Shown piece by piece: positions 62,704 to 62,762 of a stretch of DNA of 62,762 bases. The notes beneath the pieces are model-generated. The model saw nothing but the letters and a program-made list of their open reading frames with translations, did not search any database and had not been told where the DNA came from. The DNA comes from an uncultured Clostridia bacterium (GTDB lineage: Bacteria > Bacillota > Clostridia > TANB77 > CAG-508). The stretch spans positions 1-62,762 of the forward strand of contig CANQGE010000008.1 in the NCBI GenBank assembly GCA_947601495.1. Direction: 5' to 3'. A program made the position numbers and the translations under genes. Every line of letters begins with the position of its first letter. Positions within the stretch are counted from its first letter, which is position 1.

Positions 62704-62762
62704 ACATATGTCACACTTTTTTGAAAAATATATATTTCAAGTACTCTATATTGTTATAACCA

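Overview
The window is a very AT-rich chromosomal segment spanning a replication origin. Gene content (spoIIR, parA/parB, dnaA-dnaN-recF-gyrB, DnaD and DnaI-like loaders, YidD, Jag, WalJ, Shine-Dalgarno (SD)-driven starts including TTG and GTG) points to an uncultured, spore-former-derived Clostridia-type Firmicute. Species cannot be named from the sequence.

Layout. 1-9.8 kb (minus strand, away from dnaA): partial tRNA-Ser, a DnaA-box cluster, DUF4446, parB, parA, a perfect parS, rsmG, mnmG, mnmE, jag, yidC, yidD, rnpA, rpmH. 9.9-16.2 kb (plus): dnaA, dnaN, a small membrane protein, a frameshifted recF, gyrB, with DnaA boxes on both sides of dnaA. 16.2-28.5 kb: a two-component system, the first half of a type IV secretion-like (T4SS) locus (VirB4-type ATPase and partners), a HELGH metalloprotein, gyrA, a cysteine-cluster protein. 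28.5-33.9 kb: a 1677-residue helicase with five C-terminal repeats and a possible ADP-ribosyltransferase-like N-terminus. 34-39.8 kb (minus): DnaI-like and DnaD proteins, then the second half of the T4SS-like locus (PrgI/VirB3, VirB6, VirB2, frameshifted VirD4/TraG, a small membrane protein). 39.9-48.8 kb: DUF1858, pcrA, two hypothetical proteins, a YbiT-type ABC-F protein, tex. 48.8-50.1 kb: two GC-rich gene cassettes with matching promoters, leader hairpins and 3' ends. 50-53 kb (minus): walJ, murA, spoIIR. 53-62.7 kb: a hypothetical gene, a pyrophosphorylase-phosphoglucomutase fusion, a third GC-rich gene behind a structured leader, a transglutaminase-like protein, tRNA-Lys, tRNA-Glu and tRNA-Thr (interrupted by a group I intron), a glucosyltransferase-type membrane protein, an SDR reductase, and a starch-binding-like protein.

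The most unusual structure is a family of five dispersed elements (about 165-178 bp, near 7.0, 23.6, 27.7, 36.5 and 52.3 kb). Each has a conserved 90-97 bp core flanked by a 36-41 bp inverted repeat whose sequence is different at every locus but nearly identical between the two arms of one locus. All five have the same orientation relative to the flanking genes. The second strong anomaly is the set of GC-rich, C/G-ending-codon genes in a genome that otherwise uses A/T-ending codons; two of them share 5' and 3' flanks although their proteins look unrelated.

Two genes (recF and virD4/traG) carry clear single-base frameshifts, and two T4SS genes lack a normal start codon, so some indel error in the assembly cannot be excluded. 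All calls rest on reading the sequence and on family knowledge; no database search was run.
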